Positions 1-7,766 of a DNA stretch of 20,942 nucleotides are shown one piece after another (positions within the stretch are counted from its first letter, which is position 1; the number at the start of each line of letters is the position of its first letter). The stretch is from an uncultured Planctomycetaceae bacterium. Lineage in GTDB: Bacteria > Planctomycetota > Planctomycetia > Pirellulales > Pirellulaceae. The stretch is taken from NCBI GenBank assembly GCA_903927685.1, contig CAIYOB010001626.1:1-20942 (forward strand). Direction: 5' to 3'. The notes below the pieces were generated by a model, which was not told the origin of the DNA, did not search any database, and worked only from the letters and a program-made list of their open reading frames with translations. A program made the position numbers and the translations under genes.

Positions 1-408
1 CCACTTGCCGATGTGCCCCGTGGCGTAGCCCGCCGCCTGGAACGTCTCGGCCAGCGTGACCTGCGTTCCCGGCAGGCCGCGACCTCCTGGTTGCGAGCCG
101 GCGTTGCCGGTCAAACCAGCCCGGAGCGGATAGCGGCCCGTGAGCAACGCCGCGCGCGACGGCGAGCAGACCGGCGCCGCCGCGTAGAATTGCCTGAACC
201 GCACCCCGCGCGCCGCCAGGCCGTCCAGCGCCGGCGTCACCAGATCCAGCGCCCCGTAACAGCCAGCGTCGGCCGCACCCTGATCGTCGCTGACGATGAC
301 AACCACGTTGGGGCGAACCGGCTTGGCCGCATCCGCGGCAAGGGGCGCTGCCGACGGCAGCAGCAGGGCGGGGAGGATCAAGGATGTACACCAGCGAATT
401 TGTGTCAT
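1..408 (-). CDS. Secreted sulfatase (arylsulfatase family), 5' part only
   Basis: Sulfatases hydrolyse sulfate esters; in planctomycetes they are often exported and remove sulfate from polysaccharides. The first 136 codons are present and the gene runs off the left edge. Residues 1-25 form a signal peptide (hydrophobic LILPALLLPSAAPLAA, then AD). The catalytic domain follows: PNVVVIVSDDQG (residues 33-44) supplies the metal-binding Asp pair. CSPSRAALLTGR (81-92) is the CxPxR formylglycine signature, with Cys81 the residue to be oxidised by a formylglycine-generating enzyme. GYATGHIGKW closes the visible part, as in the family. The ATG at 408 is chosen because it gives a normal signal peptide; no good Shine-Dalgarno is seen. 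Family assignment is firm, substrate unknown. Confidence 0.93.
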   Translation of the reverse strand, partial: MTQIRWCTSLILPALLLPSAAPLAADAAKPVRPNVVVIVSDDQGAADAGCYGALDLVTPALDGLAARGVRFRQFYAAAPVCSPSRAALLTGRYPLRAGLTGNAGSQPGGRGLPGTQVTLAETFQAAGYATGHIGKW

Positions 409-745
409 TCGGGCACCAGCTCGAAGGTTTGGATGAGGGCGCAGCCATTTGCGCGAGTTCGGGTTCAGCGAGGTCATTCTGACATCCCAAACCGAGGTTT
501 CAAGGGCCGAACCGACTTCGCGGCGTACGGCACCCTGCATCCAGCGTCGAGGTCGCATCGACTCCGGCCCCCAGCCGCGCCCGCCGGACCTGGGCCATGC
601 TCACCTGCCTGCCGACAGCCAAGTCAGGGGCGTGTACGAGATCGACTCGTTGGCTGCCTTGGACAACAATGACCACAATCCCGGCCGCAAGCCCATTCCG
701 GATGCCGAGGCCCCCTTCGGCTATGCCGCCACGGTCCTGTCGGGG
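409..745. other. Intergenic region upstream of the sulfatase
   Basis: No convincing gene is present. Several overlapping open frames on both strands give Arg/Pro-rich translations typical of GC-rich non-coding DNA. The sulfatase promoter should lie here on the minus strand, but I see no good -10/-35 pair. Part of this stretch may be degraded IS66 sequence. Confidence 0.4.
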
Positions 746-1075
746 GCCATGGTCGATCTCATCGCGTTCTTCTTCACCGGTTGGAAGCACGCGGGAGAAG
801 ATCTGCGGGATGTGTTAGTCCAGCGCGCTTCGCAACTGGGACCGCCGATTCAGATGTGCGACGCCTTGTCTCGCAACCTGCCCGGCGAGCTGAAGACGAT
901 CCTCGCCAACTGCCTGGCTCACGCCCGTCGCAAGTTCGCCGACGTGGTGCAGTACTTCGACAGGGAGGTCGGCTACGTGCTGAAAGCCCTGGCGGTGATT
1001 TACCAGAACGACACCGACGCGCGAAACCAGAATCTGTCGCCGGAAGCGCGCCTGCAGTGGCATCAAGCCAAGAGT
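746..1075 (+). pseudogene. IS66-family transposase fragment
   Basis: This stretch translates without a stop into a segment typical of the IS66 DDE transposase core: FFTGWKHAGEDL, then VLVQRASQLGPPIQMCDALSRNL with the catalytic-region MCDALSRN block, then ILANCLAHARRKF and SPEARLQWHQ. IS66 transposases are about 500 residues, so only about 110 are kept. The open frame extends from about 449 to 1156, but the flanking translation (Arg-rich, low complexity) no longer resembles the family. Neither the N-terminal zinc-finger part nor the C-terminal part is present, and I could not identify terminal inverted repeats. It is an old, inactive insertion-sequence scar between the sulfatase and the helicase. 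Confidence 0.85.
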
Positions 1076-1269
1076 GCTAGCGCGACAAGACGGCTACGTT
1101 TTAGGACGTCGCTCCATGTGAATTCCGATTTGCTCCCGAATAACGTCGCTGTGTAGCTCCCGATTGCCTCTCGCTCCGGATCCGCACAAGGGTCTAATTG
1201 GCGAAACCGCCGATCAAGATCGATGCAGCGAGATGAATTCAGGATTGCATGTTGAATGGCTTGAGTTCG

Positions 1270-1314
1270 GACAGTTAGGATACCGCTGTTAGGATACCGC
1301 TGTTCTGGACTGTC
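1270..1314. repeat. 14-bp tandem duplication inside an inverted repeat
   Basis: The unit GTTAGGATACCGCT occurs twice back to back (1274-1287 and 1288-1301), followed by a third partial GTT. The pair is enclosed by GACAGT (1270-1275) and ACTGTC (1309-1314), which can form a stem; the flanking GTT and AAC add three further pairs after a two-base mismatch. It lies about 50 bases past the stop of the minus-strand helicase, so it could shape the 3' end of that transcript, though there is no U-tract. Confidence 0.6.
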
Positions 1315-1360
1315 GCAACCATTTCACCTAAACGGAGGTCCCCTTTCGCTGTCCCACGGC

Positions 1361-4300
1361 TCAGCCGGCAGCCTGACGAGCGATTGGGCGGAGCAGTCGT
1401 ATGGGGATGGGGTGACGCATTCGCCAAACGATGCTAATCGGTCGGCTTCCGCTATGGGAGACGTACTCGGCTGGGCCTAGGAAGGCGTAAGGGGCGGCCA
1501 AGCCGCCAGCTTGCTCTTTGTGCTCGCGGACGAACAACAGCGGCGTGTAGCCCTGCTGGCGGTGGTGGATGTAGCGCTGGCCCGTCCGCGAATCGGCCGA
1601 GGTGGTGCTCTGCGACTGCCAGTGGAATAAGTCAGTGGAAATTGCGTAGTCCTCGTACATCGTCGTGGGCGAATACTTCTCGCTGGTCTTGTGCAGGGTC
1701 ACGAACAACGCATCCACCTGTGCCGTTGGCAGATGCAAAACGCCTTCGCGAACATCGGGGCGACGCTCGAGCGTCCAATGGCCAAGGCCGGCAAGGATCT
1801 CGTTGCGAGTGTATTGGGCGTGCAACGCCAGCGGGCCGGCCAACTCAGGTAATAAATCCTGGGGGCGAGTTCGTGTGTGGGCCAGGCAGTGGTCCAACAG
1901 GGCCCACAGATCATTCAGGGCGGCGGGGTTGGCACGCAATCGTCGTCCCGCCTCGTCCAAGGACCAGCCTACGCTCTCGGTACCCCAAAGTGTCAGGTGC
2001 AACATGGTCAGACGCCGATCAGCCTGCGCGTCCGGCGGATGCAGGTCGCCGGCCGCCTGCAGGTAACCCAGCAGGAAGCGAATCTGTTGAGGATCGTCGA
2101 TGTGGGCCAGACGCCGCAGCCCCTGAGCCAATTGATCTTCGTCCGCGTCTCGGACCTCGTCGCCCCAGCCGGCAGCTGCCAATAACCGCGACCACAAGCC
2201 TCGCTTGAGCAAATCGTCCAGAGTTGTGTCCAGGTAGGCGAGCGTCTCCTGAATCGTTGGTGGGCGACTGTAGTGTCGCCCAAGTTCACGAATCTCCCCC
2301 ACCAGACGCGAACGGCGTGCGGCCAAGGTCTGACCGACGTTATGCAGGATTCGCTCTTGCGCGACCCGTTCCAATTGCAGGCTGCAGCCGGGCGGAAGGT
2401 GCGGAAAGCCGCTCTCGATCTCGCGATCAAGCCGTCCGGTTGGCTCGGTACTGATCGCTCTCAGCCGCGGCGCAAAACGGAACTCGCGGTGCTGCGCTCC
2501 GATGAAATCCAGGACGGTCAGGCATTCCTTCTCGTCGTGCAAACGCAGACCACGTCCCAGCTGCTGCAGGTAGACGGTCAGGCTTTCCGTTGGCCGCAGA
2601 AACAGGACCGTGTCCAGTTCCGGAATGTCTACCCCTTCATTGTACAGGTCGACGACGAAGATGAAGTTGATTTCGCGGCGCCGGAGTCGCTCCTGGGCCG
2701 AACGCCGTTGGTCGTCAACACTATCGGCCGACAGGGCCAGGGATGGTAGGCCGTGTTCGTTGAAGAACCGCGACATGAATTCGGCGTGCGCCACACTGAC
2801 GCAAAACCCGACACCACGCGCCTGCCGGGGGTCCAGCAGGATTTCGTGTACCTTGTCCAACACCAATCGGGCACGAACGTCGTTGCCCGTATACACTTGA
2901 TCCAGATCTTCCACACGGTACCCGCCACGCTGCCAGCGAAGTCCATCCAAGTCCACACAGTCGGAGACGCCAAAATACTGAAAGGGACAAAGCAGCCGCC
3001 GGTTGATGGCGTCCGGCAAGCGGATCTCCGCGCTGGCCTCGCCGCCGAACCACCGCAATACGTCCAGCTCGTCGCTACGTTCCGGTGTGGCAGTCAATCC
3101 AAGGAGCACCTGGGGGCGGACGTGATCCAGTAGCCGCCGGTAACTGGCCGCCGCCGCATGATGGAACTCGTCCACGACCACGTATCGGAAGTGGGCCGGC
3201 GTCAGTCGCCACAACTCACGGCTGTTGTAGCTCTGAATGGAACAAAACAGATGCTCCGTCTGGTCAGGCTCAAATCCGCCAACCAGCAGATCGCCGAAGT
3301 TCTGATCGCGGAGGACGGCACGGTAGGTGGCCAACGCCTGGCGTAGGATCTCCTCGCGGTGCGCAACGAAGAGCAACGCCGGACGCTTACTCGCCGGGCG
3401 GCTAAATCGCTGGTAGTCAAAAGCAGCGATCATTGTCTTGCCCGTACCCGTCGCCGCGACAACCAAGTGGTTGTTCTTGCCCTGGACCTCCCGTTCGGCG
3501 GCCAGGCTATCGAGGATTTCCTCTTGGAATGGGTAGGGCCGAAGGTCAAGCAGCGCGAACGGGATCTGCCCCGCTCCGCCCGTACCGCGTTCCAGGCGGA
3601 TCGCCGTGCGCAAACGCTCTTCCGTGGTGTGGGTAAACTCCTCGAATTCTTCGTCGTTCCAATACGTCTCGAATGTGCCCAGGATTTTTCCCCAGAGGTG
3701 CGGCAATTCATACTGGCTAATCTTGCTGGTCCACTCCAAGCCTTCCGACAACGCCGCGTGGGAGAGATTGGCGGAGCCGATGTAGGCGCTCCCGAAGCCG
3801 CTGACGCGGTGGATCAAGTAGGCTTTGGCATGCAGGCGGGTGCGGGCAGTATCGTAGCTGACCCGGATTTCGGTGTTCGGCAGATCCCGAATCGCTTCCA
3901 CGGCCCGCGGATCGGTGGCACCCATGTAGCTGGTCGTAATCACACGCAGTCGCGGGCCGTCTTGGTGAGGCTGTTCCGTGAGCCGCTTCAATTCGTCCAG
4001 GATCAGACGCAGCCCGCTCCAACGGATGAAGGAGCAAAGGATATCGACGCGGTCTGCGGTGGCGATTTCTTTGCGAAGCTGGCCAGCCAGACTGGGATCG
4101 AGACGTGTACCGGTCAAGAGCGCAGACCGTCCGAGCGGGGTATCAGGGCGAGGACCTACTCCTCCGACCGCTTCCGGCGCAACAGCCAGCAGACGTTGCA
4201 GCGGCTCCGCCAGCAGCCCACGGTCGAGCCATTCGTTCCCCAGGTTCTCCGCCAACACCTGCATCAAAGCGGCCAACACCCGGGTCCGAACATCGGGTGC

Positions 4301-4528
4301 GACCTCCCCGCGACACTGGGCCAGGGACGACGCGACCAGACGCTCGACGTGCTGAGCGATCGCGCTGGGAGCCTCCGCGGCATCGAGTTCCGCAATCTTG
4401 TATTCGTGTTGGGGACCGAGTCCTTGCAGGACGCATGCGACAGCGCGCGAGACGAGCTGGTCATAAATGCCCGGCGGCAGCGCGACCGTGGGGGAAGGCA
4501 TTTCGTCAGTGTCTTCGCGTGTTGACAT
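1361..4528 (-). CDS. PLD-like / DEAD-like helicase / DUF3427 protein
   Basis: A three-part nucleic-acid enzyme of 1055 residues. An N-terminal helical region is followed by a phospholipase D-like domain with LHAKAYLIH (about 232-240) and GSANLS (about 251-256). The superfamily II helicase core has Walker A ATGTGKT (359-365), motif II DEFHH (453-457), motif III TATPE (479-483) and motif VI QQLGRGLR (655-662). The C-terminal DUF3427 region covers roughly 720-1045, with SPTTMYEDYAIS, GYTPLLFVRE and YVSHSGSRPISIVWRMRHPIP-type sequence near its end. Such proteins are ATP-driven DNA or RNA translocases, some found in restriction or defence islands. The PLD motif has His where the last Asp of HxKx4D would be. 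The start is uncertain: ATG at 4528 is used, GTG at 4570 or ATG at 4501 are alternatives, and none has a good ribosome site. The neighbours are decayed mobile or toxin remnants, which fits an accessory island. Confidence 0.92.
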   Translation of the reverse strand: MSTREDTDEMPSPTVALPPGIYDQLVSRAVACVLQGLGPQHEYKIAELDAAEAPSAIAQHVERLVASSLAQCRGEVAPDVRTRVLAALMQVLAENLGNEWLDRGLLAEPLQRLLAVAPEAVGGVGPRPDTPLGRSALLTGTRLDPSLAGQLRKEIATADRVDILCSFIRWSGLRLILDELKRLTEQPHQDGPRLRVITTSYMGATDPRAVEAIRDLPNTEIRVSYDTARTRLHAKAYLIHRVSGFGSAYIGSANLSHAALSEGLEWTSKISQYELPHLWGKILGTFETYWNDEEFEEFTHTTEERLRTAIRLERGTGGAGQIPFALLDLRPYPFQEEILDSLAAEREVQGKNNHLVVAATGTGKTMIAAFDYQRFSRPASKRPALLFVAHREEILRQALATYRAVLRDQNFGDLLVGGFEPDQTEHLFCSIQSYNSRELWRLTPAHFRYVVVDEFHHAAAASYRRLLDHVRPQVLLGLTATPERSDELDVLRWFGGEASAEIRLPDAINRRLLCPFQYFGVSDCVDLDGLRWQRGGYRVEDLDQVYTGNDVRARLVLDKVHEILLDPRQARGVGFCVSVAHAEFMSRFFNEHGLPSLALSADSVDDQRRSAQERLRRREINFIFVVDLYNEGVDIPELDTVLFLRPTESLTVYLQQLGRGLRLHDEKECLTVLDFIGAQHREFRFAPRLRAISTEPTGRLDREIESGFPHLPPGCSLQLERVAQERILHNVGQTLAARRSRLVGEIRELGRHYSRPPTIQETLAYLDTTLDDLLKRGLWSRLLAAAGWGDEVRDADEDQLAQGLRRLAHIDDPQQIRFLLGYLQAAGDLHPPDAQADRRLTMLHLTLWGTESVGWSLDEAGRRLRANPAALNDLWALLDHCLAHTRTRPQDLLPELAGPLALHAQYTRNEILAGLGHWTLERRPDVREGVLHLPTAQVDALFVTLHKTSEKYSPTTMYEDYAISTDLFHWQSQSTTSADSRTGQRYIHHRQQGYTPLLFVREHKEQAGGLAAPYAFLGPAEYVSHSGSRPISIVWRMRHPIPIRLLRPIARQAAG

Positions 4529-4621
4529 GGGCGAGCATCGTGTCGATGGAGGCGTCGATTCGGCCACCACTAAACGTAATGGAGCAGGACGCCGATTGGA
4601 AGAACACGTCCTGAGTCCCGG

Positions 4622-5100
4622 ATGACTTTCACCGGCATCGGCGGAACTGGACTCGCGGCATCATCGCTCTGGCTCGCTTCGCTTCGTCTGGCGGATTCCG
4701 CGCGGGGGTTGGATGAGGGCCTAACGCGTGCTCTGGAGCGCATCGTGGACCTCGAGGCTTTGCTTGCACCGGCCAAAACGCGCTTCGGGCATGGGCTTGC
4801 CCGGCCGGGACAGACGACCGCCGCTGTCGCGGGGGAAGTTCGTAAACACTGGGGAAATGCCCTTCCCAATCTAGACGGCGCCCAGTGGCTGGAGTTTTTC
4901 CGTCGCGAGGAACTACTCACTCGCCTCGTGGTGCTTCCTGTCAACGCCGCCGTTGCGAGGGAATTCGATCGCTTGCGTCAGGTGAAAGCCCTGCGAAAGA
5001 TCGAGGATGTCAGTCGGTCCATGCGCATGGTTCCTGGTTGTTCACCGTTTCGGCGACTCGCCGGGTACGGCAAGTGATTGGGCGGCTGGCCGGAAACTGC
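4622..5100 (+). pseudogene. Frameshifted PIN-domain (VapC-like) toxin remnant
   Basis: The frame from ATG 4622 ends in a pattern typical of VapC-like PIN ribonucleases: LVVLPVNAAVAREFDRLR followed by ALRKI, the helix normally preceding an acidic GRADLLIA block. That block is missing. From about 5010 the PIN ending continues in another frame as HAHGSWLF, then SATRRVRQVIGRLAGNC, which matches the family ending of the type HGATLVTxNTRDFRQVPGLRxENW position by position. So at least one frameshift breaks the gene. The N-terminal half (4622 to about 4890) does not show the usual LDTN start and may be unrelated sequence. No antitoxin gene is visible upstream. The assignment rests on my reading of family patterns, not on a search. 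Confidence 0.5.
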
Positions 5101-5178
5101 ACAGGTTATTTCGGTGCGACCGCTACCCCTCGTTGGGAAAGCAGGTGTCGAGCGTCTGTCGCGGCCTATCGCAGGTAT

Positions 5179-5255
5179 CCCACGGACAAGCCGTGGGCAC
5201 TTATCAACTCGAGCGCTGCCCGCACTGCGGGAGGGGCGCGCGGGACCTCCCGTGC
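5179..5255 (-). terminator. Two hairpins downstream of the GH28-like gene
   Basis: Two perfect stems lie just past the stop of the minus-strand gene ending at 5284: CGGGAGG/CCTCCCG (5228-5234 with 5246-5252, 11-base loop) and CCCACGG/CCGTGGG (5179-5185 with 5191-5197, 5-base loop). Neither is followed by a U-tract, so they may act as processing barriers or Rho-assisted ends rather than classic intrinsic terminators. Confidence 0.4.
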
Positions 5256-5283
5256 CGGTCGGATACTCATTTCTCGAACGATG

Positions 5284-6738
5284 CTAAGGCAAGACGGTCG
5301 CGTTCCGCACCCCGTTCAGACGCACCGTTTCAGGTGCGGTGAACGTGGCGGACAGCCGGAGGCCGGTAACCGCCAGTTCACGCACGTCGTCACAAAAAAT
5401 GGCCGGACGCAGTTCCTCGCCCACGGCCGCGATCCGCAGGTTGCTCAATCGCAGGTCCCGAACGTGCCGCGCGTAGACGCCCGCGAAAGGAATCGGGTCG
5501 CCGAACACGCCGAACTCCGGACGCTGGTCGACGAACGCGGGCAGATCGCGGCGGGCCGCTTGCTCGCGAGTCCCGCCACCGGGCAGCGTCAGCGAGAGAT
5601 TGTCGAACGCAATGTTCTCGATGCAGTGCCCCGGGACTCCCGTGAGCACCACGCCGCATGGCACGCCTTTCAAGGCCGAGTTGTCCACGCGGATGTTGCT
5701 GAACTGCATGTCCCGCATGGCCTTCATCGGCGGCACTTCCTGCGGCGTGTCGACGCCCATCCGCCAGCGATTGAACGTCATGAACACCGGCCGCGGGACG
5801 TTCTGCATCACCAGGTTGCCAAAGACCAGGTTCTGCATGGTCCCGCCCTCGCACATTTGGATCTTCAGGCCGGCGTCGCGGATGTCGCGGAAGACGCAGT
5901 TGCTGACCGCGATATTCTCGAAGTCCCCCATCGAGAGCAGGCCGATCCGGATGCCGGCCCACTGGCTGACGAAGATGCAATTGGAAATCACGACATCGCG
6001 GCAAGGCCTGTCCGGACGCGACGCCTGCAGACAGATCGAATCGTCGCTGGTGTCAAACGTGCAATTGCTCACGCACACGTTGCGGCAGCCGTCGAAGTCC
6101 AAGCCGTCGCCGTTGGCGTTGGCCCGGCTGTGGATGCGGACTCCGTCCGCGACGATGTCTTCGCAAGCGAGCCACGCGGAGGTCCAAGCCGCGGGGCTTC
6201 GCAGCGTCACGTCCCTCATCCGCAGGTGGCTGCATTCGAGAAACCGGATGAGCATCGGCCGGTGCCGATCACCAGGGTTCGGGAAGTGCTCCTTGCCGCC
6301 CTGCCCGTCGATGACGCCGGGGCCGACGATCCCGATACCCTTGGCGCCGCGGGCAAAGATCAGGCAGCGGTCCATGTGCGACTCGTTGGCATACGCGTTC
6401 TTGTGCGTGTCCGTGGCGTAGTCCGCGATCTGCGTGCTGCCCAGCAGCACCGCGCCGGCCGCCAGGTGCAGTGTCACATGGTCTTTCAGGTAGATCGTGC
6501 CGGTGACGAAGCGGCCGCCGGCGATCAAGACATCCCCACCGCCCGCGGCCGTGCAGCCGTCGATCGCCTGCTGGATGGCCCGCGTATTGAGCGTGGCGCC
6601 ATCGCCCACCGCGCCGAATTCGCGGATGTCAAACACCGTCCGTGGAACGGCCCCGGCGGTTTCCGCGGCCCCGCCGCGATCGCCGACCGCCGTGGCTGCC
6701 AGCAGCGGACCGATAAGCAGTGCAAGGCTGGGTTTCAT
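5284..6738 (-). CDS. Secreted GH28-like (polygalacturonase-type) beta-helix protein
   Basis: GH28 enzymes cleave galacturonan or related uronic-acid linkages by inversion. The 484-residue protein has a signal peptide (about 1-25) and then the right-handed beta-helix opening seen in polygalacturonases, FDIREFGAVGDGATLNTRAIQQAID (split: FDIREFGAVGDG at 36-47, NTRAIQQAID at 51-60). Repeated NC-type helix rungs follow (VSNCTF, ISNCIF, VSNCVF). Catalytic region: NGDGLDF (Asp211) matches the NTDG block and SDDSICL (Asp232, Asp233) the DD block, so the three conserved Asp are present. The GHG block reads QWAGIRIG and lacks His, and RIK reads LKIQ, so activity may differ from true polygalacturonases. 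Start ATG 6738 gives the signal peptide; the ribosome site GGGAT is weak. The gene follows the aspartic protease by 51 bases on the same strand. Confidence 0.88.
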   Translation of the reverse strand: MKPSLALLIGPLLAATAVGDRGGAAETAGAVPRTVFDIREFGAVGDGATLNTRAIQQAIDGCTAAGGGDVLIAGGRFVTGTIYLKDHVTLHLAAGAVLLGSTQIADYATDTHKNAYANESHMDRCLIFARGAKGIGIVGPGVIDGQGGKEHFPNPGDRHRPMLIRFLECSHLRMRDVTLRSPAAWTSAWLACEDIVADGVRIHSRANANGDGLDFDGCRNVCVSNCTFDTSDDSICLQASRPDRPCRDVVISNCIFVSQWAGIRIGLLSMGDFENIAVSNCVFRDIRDAGLKIQMCEGGTMQNLVFGNLVMQNVPRPVFMTFNRWRMGVDTPQEVPPMKAMRDMQFSNIRVDNSALKGVPCGVVLTGVPGHCIENIAFDNLSLTLPGGGTREQAARRDLPAFVDQRPEFGVFGDPIPFAGVYARHVRDLRLSNLRIAAVGEELRPAIFCDDVRELAVTGLRLSATFTAPETVRLNGVRNATVLP

Positions 6739-6789
6739 GACTTATCCCGACGGAAGTGACAGTAAGCAAGACTTCCCAGATTTCGCTTG

Positions 6790-7230
6790 CTAACCTGGGA
6801 CCACTTCGTAGCGATGCCGCGGGGCCAGCAGCACGACTTCGCTCTTCGGTCGGCTGACGATCACATCGAAGTTGTTCAGAACGTCACGGCCCATCACGCT
6901 CAAGTCGGTCGCCCCCGAGTCGGTAAAGGCGGCGAACTGTCCTCGCACCGCCGCTGGCCCGCCATCGTCGCGCGTCAATTCGATGACACTCTCGACCATG
7001 ACGTACGCCGTGGCCCCGCCGATGCCCAGGAGACGTTCGTCCGTTGGGGCCGGTTGCACAGGCAACGCCAGTTGCTCTAGCAGAGCAGCAGTGAACACCG
7101 TGCGGTCCGCCCCCGTGTCAACCAGGAACTGCTCCGTCACCGTCGTTCCGCGATTAGTCCGCAGCTTGGCGCGGAGGATGGGGCGGCTTTCCCCGTCGTC
7201 GAACACGAACCAATCACCGACGATGCGCAT
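6790..7230 (-). CDS. Retropepsin-like (clan AA) aspartic protease
   Basis: A 146-residue protein with the single-lobe aspartic protease layout: FLVDTGADRTVF (35-46) with catalytic Asp38, a flap-like LGIGGATAY, and SVMGRDVLNNFDVIV near the end, matching the second conserved block of retropepsins. Single-lobe enzymes work as dimers, so each subunit would give one Asp. There is no signal peptide, so it is probably cytoplasmic. ATG 7230 is chosen because CTGGAGG lies just upstream with normal spacing; a start at 7260 has no such site. The start overlaps the end of the upstream 101-aa gene by 17 bases, which implies translational coupling. The natural substrate is unknown. Confidence 0.88.
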   Translation of the reverse strand: MRIVGDWFVFDDGESRPILRAKLRTNRGTTVTEQFLVDTGADRTVFTAALLEQLALPVQPAPTDERLLGIGGATAYVMVESVIELTRDDGGPAAVRGQFAAFTDSGATDLSVMGRDVLNNFDVIVSRPKSEVVLLAPRHRYEVVPG

Positions 7231-7519
7231 AAATCCTCCAGCCGCGTTCGCGCGGCACAAACATCACCACGGCGCCGTCGTCGCCGGGGTGCTCGGATCG
7301 CGCCCAATCCCAGGCCACCTCCGCCGTCTCGGCGACAAACGCCTGCTCATCGGCCACCGCGACGTAGCGTCCCCGCGATTCCGGCAGATCGTTCCAGTGG
7401 GCTTGCAGCCACTGCAGATTGCGCCGGTGCCGCTCGTCCTGCTGGCGATGCCGCGCGACCGCGGCCGGGTCCGTCACCTCGACCACCGTGATCTGCGGAG
7501 CAGGCTTCGACTGGATCAT
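7214..7519 (-). CDS. Small DUF5678-like protein, partner of the aspartic protease
   Basis: A 101-residue protein of unknown function. Residues 1-45 are charged and helical (RHRQQDERHRRNLQWLQAHW). Residues 50-101 have the beta-alpha-beta pattern GRYVAVADEQAFVAETAE, then AWDWARSEHPGD, then AVVMFVPRERGWRIYAHRR, which resembles DUF5678-type small domains (GKYVAV...ARxxxP...VPR). ATG 7519 is preferred because AGGGAGG sits eight bases upstream; ATG 7540 has no ribosome site. Its last 17 bases overlap the aspartic protease gene, so the two are almost certainly co-expressed. It could be a substrate, regulator or binding partner of the protease; that is inference. Confidence 0.72.
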   Translation of the reverse strand: MIQSKPAPQITVVEVTDPAAVARHRQQDERHRRNLQWLQAHWNDLPESRGRYVAVADEQAFVAETAEVAWDWARSEHPGDDGAVVMFVPRERGWRIYAHRR

Positions 7520-7561
7520 GCGAACTGCCTCCCTTGCCATTGTATCACTGGCGTTCCCAAC

Positions 7562-7766
7562 TTATTCGTCCTCAGAGCCATCCCCGCCGTTGCTCGAGGC
7601 CGTGGCGAACTGCATCCACATCTGGGCGGCGCGGACCGTGTAGCGGTCTTTCCAGCCCGGCCGGCACCTTCTTCGCCGTCGCTTCCGGGCCGCTGGACTT
7701 GACCGCAGCCTGGAAATCTCGGGCCTGAATATCGTCGCGAAGCCGGAAAATGTCGGAAATGACCAT
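7562..7766 (-). pseudogene. Small frameshifted ORF upstream of the DUF5678-like gene
   Basis: Reading from ATG 7766 (AGGGG six bases upstream) gives MVISDIFRLRDDIQARDFQ, then AAVKSSGPEATAKKVP, a plausible soluble protein start. Near 7655 the frame degenerates, but the next frame continues sensibly as GWKDRYTVRAAQMWMQFATA and ends GGDGSEDE with a TAA at 7562. The whole span is one base longer than a multiple of three, so a single indel would join a protein of about 67 residues. It ends 42 bases before the 101-aa gene. It may be a pseudogene, a sequencing error or chance; I do not recognise a family. Confidence 0.33.

Noticed and set aside
1345..1355. 11-mer TTCGCTGTCCC shared with 10308-10318
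   Set aside because: Matches of this length are expected by chance in a window of this size, so it does not link the two regions.
3359..4525. Long plus-strand open frame of 388 codons
   Set aside because: It is antisense to the helicase, whose motifs are unmistakable; the translation is Arg/Gln-rich without any domain.
4885..6759. Plus-strand open frame of 624 codons
   Set aside because: Mostly antisense to the GH28-like gene and His/Arg-rich; only its first part is meaningful, as the frameshifted end of the PIN remnant.
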